Shown piece by piece: positions 6,715-7,807 of a stretch of DNA of 7,807 nucleotides. How positions within the stretch are numbered: the stretch's first letter is position 1; the number at the start of each line of letters is the position of its first letter. The notes under the pieces were generated by a model. That model saw nothing but the letters and a program-made list of their open reading frames with translations, was not told where the DNA came from and ran no database searches. This DNA is from Treponema sp. (GTDB taxonomy: Bacteria; Spirochaetota; Spirochaetia; Treponematales; Breznakiellaceae): assembly GCA_031257715.1 (NCBI GenBank), contig JAIROE010000180.1, positions 1 to 7,807 of the forward strand. Direction: 5' to 3'. The translations under genes and the position numbers were made by a program.

Positions 6715-7685
6715 GAAAGCCTCACACAGCGCGCCTCGTGCCCGCCTTCGCCTTCCGTGAGGGGCGGCACGCCCTCCCTGCATTCGGGAGCGGCCTCCGC
6801 GCAGCGGGGGGCAAAGGGACATCCCGGCTCCGGATGGGCCGGATCGGCCACCCTGCCCGGAATGGTCCGCAGCCTTTCCCGCGAATAGTGGCTGCCGAAA
6901 CGCGGGGAGGCGGCAAGCAGGGCCTTCGAGTACGGATGAACGGCCCCCTCGGCGAACAGGGCCGCGTTTCCCGCCTCCATGACAAGCCCCCCGTACATCA
7001 CAAGGACGCGGCCGGCGATCTCCGCGACAAGGTTGATGTCGTGGCTGATGAAGATGATCGAAATATTCCGCGTTTCCTTCAGCCTTAAAAGCAGCGCGAC
7101 TATCTGCTTCTGAATGGTAACGTCAAGGGCGGTCGTGGGCTCGTCGGCAATGAGCAGTTCGCAGCCCTGCGCGAGGGCGAGGGCTATGCCGATGCGCTGA
7201 AGCTCCCCGCCTGAAAACTGGTGGGGAAAATTGGAGAGCCTTTCCTTTCCCCGTTTGAGCCCCGTTTCCTCAAGAAGCGATACCGCCCTCTTCGCGGCAT
7301 CCGCCTTTGTGATGTTCTTCTCGCTGTTTCTGAACGTTTCAAAAAACACGCTTTCCATGTTTTGCAGGGGATCATAGGAGCGGCCCGGCTCCTGAAAAAT
7401 CATGCCTATCTTCTTCCCCCGGTATTCCCTGAGGAACGAAACGCTCCGCCCCAGAAGCTCTTCGCCCCGGTAACGCACCGATCCCGCGGCAAGGGCGTTC
7501 TTCGGCAGGAGCGAAGGAATCGCCTGCGTGCTCACGCTCTTTCCCGAACCGCTTTCACCCACGATCCCCAGAATTTCCCCGCCGCCAAGGCTGAAAGAAA
7601 GCCCCCGCACCACCTGGAAGAGGCGCCCGCCCATGGCAAAAGAGACCGTGAGATTTTCGACTTCAAGAAGAATATCAGCCGGCAT
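6705..7685 (-). CDS. oppD: Peptide ABC importer ATP-binding protein, OppD/DppD type
   Basis: This 326-residue protein is the partner ATPase of the OppF-like protein downstream. Motifs are complete: Walker A GESGSGKS (43-50), Q-loop Q98 in MIFQEPGRSYDPLQ, signature SGGELQR (158-164), Walker B LLIADE (177-182), D-loop TALD (185-188) and H-loop H215. The oligopeptide-family C-terminal domain (HPYSKALLAASP, then the IPG segment) ends in a four-cysteine pattern, C289, C295, C302 and C320, matching that of its partner. ATG 7685 is used. An AAGGGAGG ribosome site lies about 13 bases upstream, slightly far but strong. A longer TTG start at 7745 falls inside a hairpin arm and adds no family sequence. 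The gene is first in the visible part of the opp-lhr unit. The permeases and substrate-binding protein are not in the window, and the hairpins upstream argue that they may be in another transcription unit. Peptide, dipeptide or nickel as substrate cannot be distinguished here. Confidence 0.93.
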   Translation of the reverse strand: MPADILLEVENLTVSFAMGGRLFQVVRGLSFSLGGGEILGIVGESGSGKSVSTQAIPSLLPKNALAAGSVRYRGEELLGRSVSFLREYRGKKIGMIFQEPGRSYDPLQNMESVFFETFRNSEKNITKADAAKRAVSLLEETGLKRGKERLSNFPHQFSGGELQRIGIALALAQGCELLIADEPTTALDVTIQKQIVALLLRLKETRNISIIFISHDINLVAEIAGRVLVMYGGLVMEAGNAALFAEGAVHPYSKALLAASPRFGSHYSRERLRTIPGRVADPAHPEPGCPFAPRCAEAAPECREGVPPLTEGEGGHEARCVRLSWR

Positions 7686-7698
7686 ATTGGCTTTCCCG

Positions 7699-7704
7699 CC
7701 TCCC
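7699..7704 (-). promoter_or_regulatory. Ribosome binding site of the oppD-like gene
   Basis: On the minus strand GGGAGG, within AAGGGAGG, precedes the ATG at 7685 by 13 bases. This is the strongest Shine-Dalgarno match near the start and supports ATG 7685 over the longer TTG frame. A GGG a few bases closer could also serve. Confidence 0.6.
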
Positions 7705-7707
7705 TTG

Positions 7708-7736
7708 AGTATACTGAAAGAAACATGTCTTGAAAA
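7708..7736 (-). promoter_or_regulatory. Candidate sigma-70 promoter of the opp-lhr unit
   Basis: On the minus strand TTTTCA (7736-7731) and TATACT (7713-7708) are separated by 17 bases and match four of six and five of six consensus positions. The predicted transcription start near 7701 would fall inside the GGGAGG ribosome site, leaving a leader of only about 16 bases. This either means a nearly leaderless message or argues that this is not the true promoter. The 18-bp hairpin lies directly upstream of the -35. Confidence 0.35.
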
Positions 7737-7739
7737 TGG

Positions 7740-7778
7740 GCTCAATGGTTAAACGCCGTAGGCGTTTAACCATTGAGC
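7740..7778. repeat. Perfect 18-bp hairpin with GTA triloop
   Basis: CTCAATGGTTAAACGCC (7741-7757) and GGCGTTTAACCATTGAG (7761-7777) are perfect reverse complements around GTA, and G7740/C7778 extends the stem to 18 bp. A perfect stem of this length is very unlikely by chance. On the minus strand the stem is followed after a few bases by only four T, making it at best a weak terminator for a gene upstream of the window. It lies just upstream of the candidate opp promoter. It could be a regulatory site, a transcript-end structure or a dispersed palindromic repeat. Confidence 0.85.
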
Positions 7779-7781
7779 TGG

Positions 7782-7806
7782 GGAGTTTCGGCAAAGCCGA
7801 AACTCC
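7782..7806. repeat. Perfect 11-bp hairpin with AAA triloop
   Basis: GGAGTTTCGGC (7782-7792) and GCCGAAACTCC (7796-7806) pair perfectly around AAA. It begins only three bases after the preceding 18-bp hairpin, with which it shares no arm sequence but has the same three-base-loop design. The window ends one base after it, so a longer element or further hairpins may continue beyond. No T-run is visible on either side within the window. Confidence 0.8.
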
Positions 7807-7807
7807 A

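Noticed and set aside
6715..6822. 36-residue N-terminal extension of the oppF-like protein
   Set aside because: The added residues are Arg/Gly-rich and read through the oppD C-terminal coding region out of frame. The family fold starts at the ATG at 6714, which has GAGG upstream.
7686..7745. 20-residue N-terminal extension of the oppD-like protein from a TTG at 7745
   Set aside because: The TTG lies in the arm of the 18-bp hairpin, the strong GGGAGG site would be inside the gene, and family similarity begins after ATG 7685.

Overview
The window is ordinary bacterial protein-coding DNA: GC-rich, densely packed and intron-free. It holds five complete genes in two convergent transcription units, and all intergenic stretches are shorter than 200 bases. 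The style of the proteins (an adenine phosphoribosyltransferase with an FPKPGVLFYDITG N-terminus, an OppD with an EPGRSYDPLQ Q-loop segment, a full-length Lhr helicase) and the small perfect hairpins between genes suggest a moderately GC-rich spirochaete such as a Treponema relative. That placement is a guess from recognition and was not tested by any search.

Plus strand, 1-1017: a 103-base leader holds a palindrome at 36-58 and a candidate promoter. It is followed by a small flavodoxin-like protein (104-487, GTG start) that overlaps adenine phosphoribosyltransferase apt (484-1017) by four bases (ATGA). The two are almost certainly co-transcribed and translationally coupled. Apt salvages adenine with PRPP; the role of the flavodoxin-like protein is unknown.

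1018-1193 is a convergent intergenic region with no supportable gene. Next to the apt stop it carries two related perfect hairpins that share an AGA triloop and a direct repeat.

Minus strand, 7685 down to 1194: oppD-like (7685-6705), oppF-like (6714-5716) and lhr (5723-1194) form a tightly overlapping unit (10-base and 8-base overlaps). OppD and OppF are the paired ATPases of an oligopeptide/dipeptide/nickel-type ABC importer. The permeases and the binding protein are not in the window. Lhr is a very large superfamily 2 helicase with the C-terminal extension seen in the long bacterial forms, associated with nucleic acid repair. Its translational coupling to a peptide transporter is the least expected part of the gene layout.

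7686-7807 is the upstream region of the opp-lhr unit. It contains a strong ribosome binding site, a candidate promoter, and two back-to-back perfect hairpins (18-bp and 11-bp arms, triloops GTA and AAA).

I see no CRISPR array, tRNA, rRNA, transposase, phage gene or obvious new defence system. The parts most worth following up are the triloop hairpins flanking both transcription units and the lhr-opp coupling.
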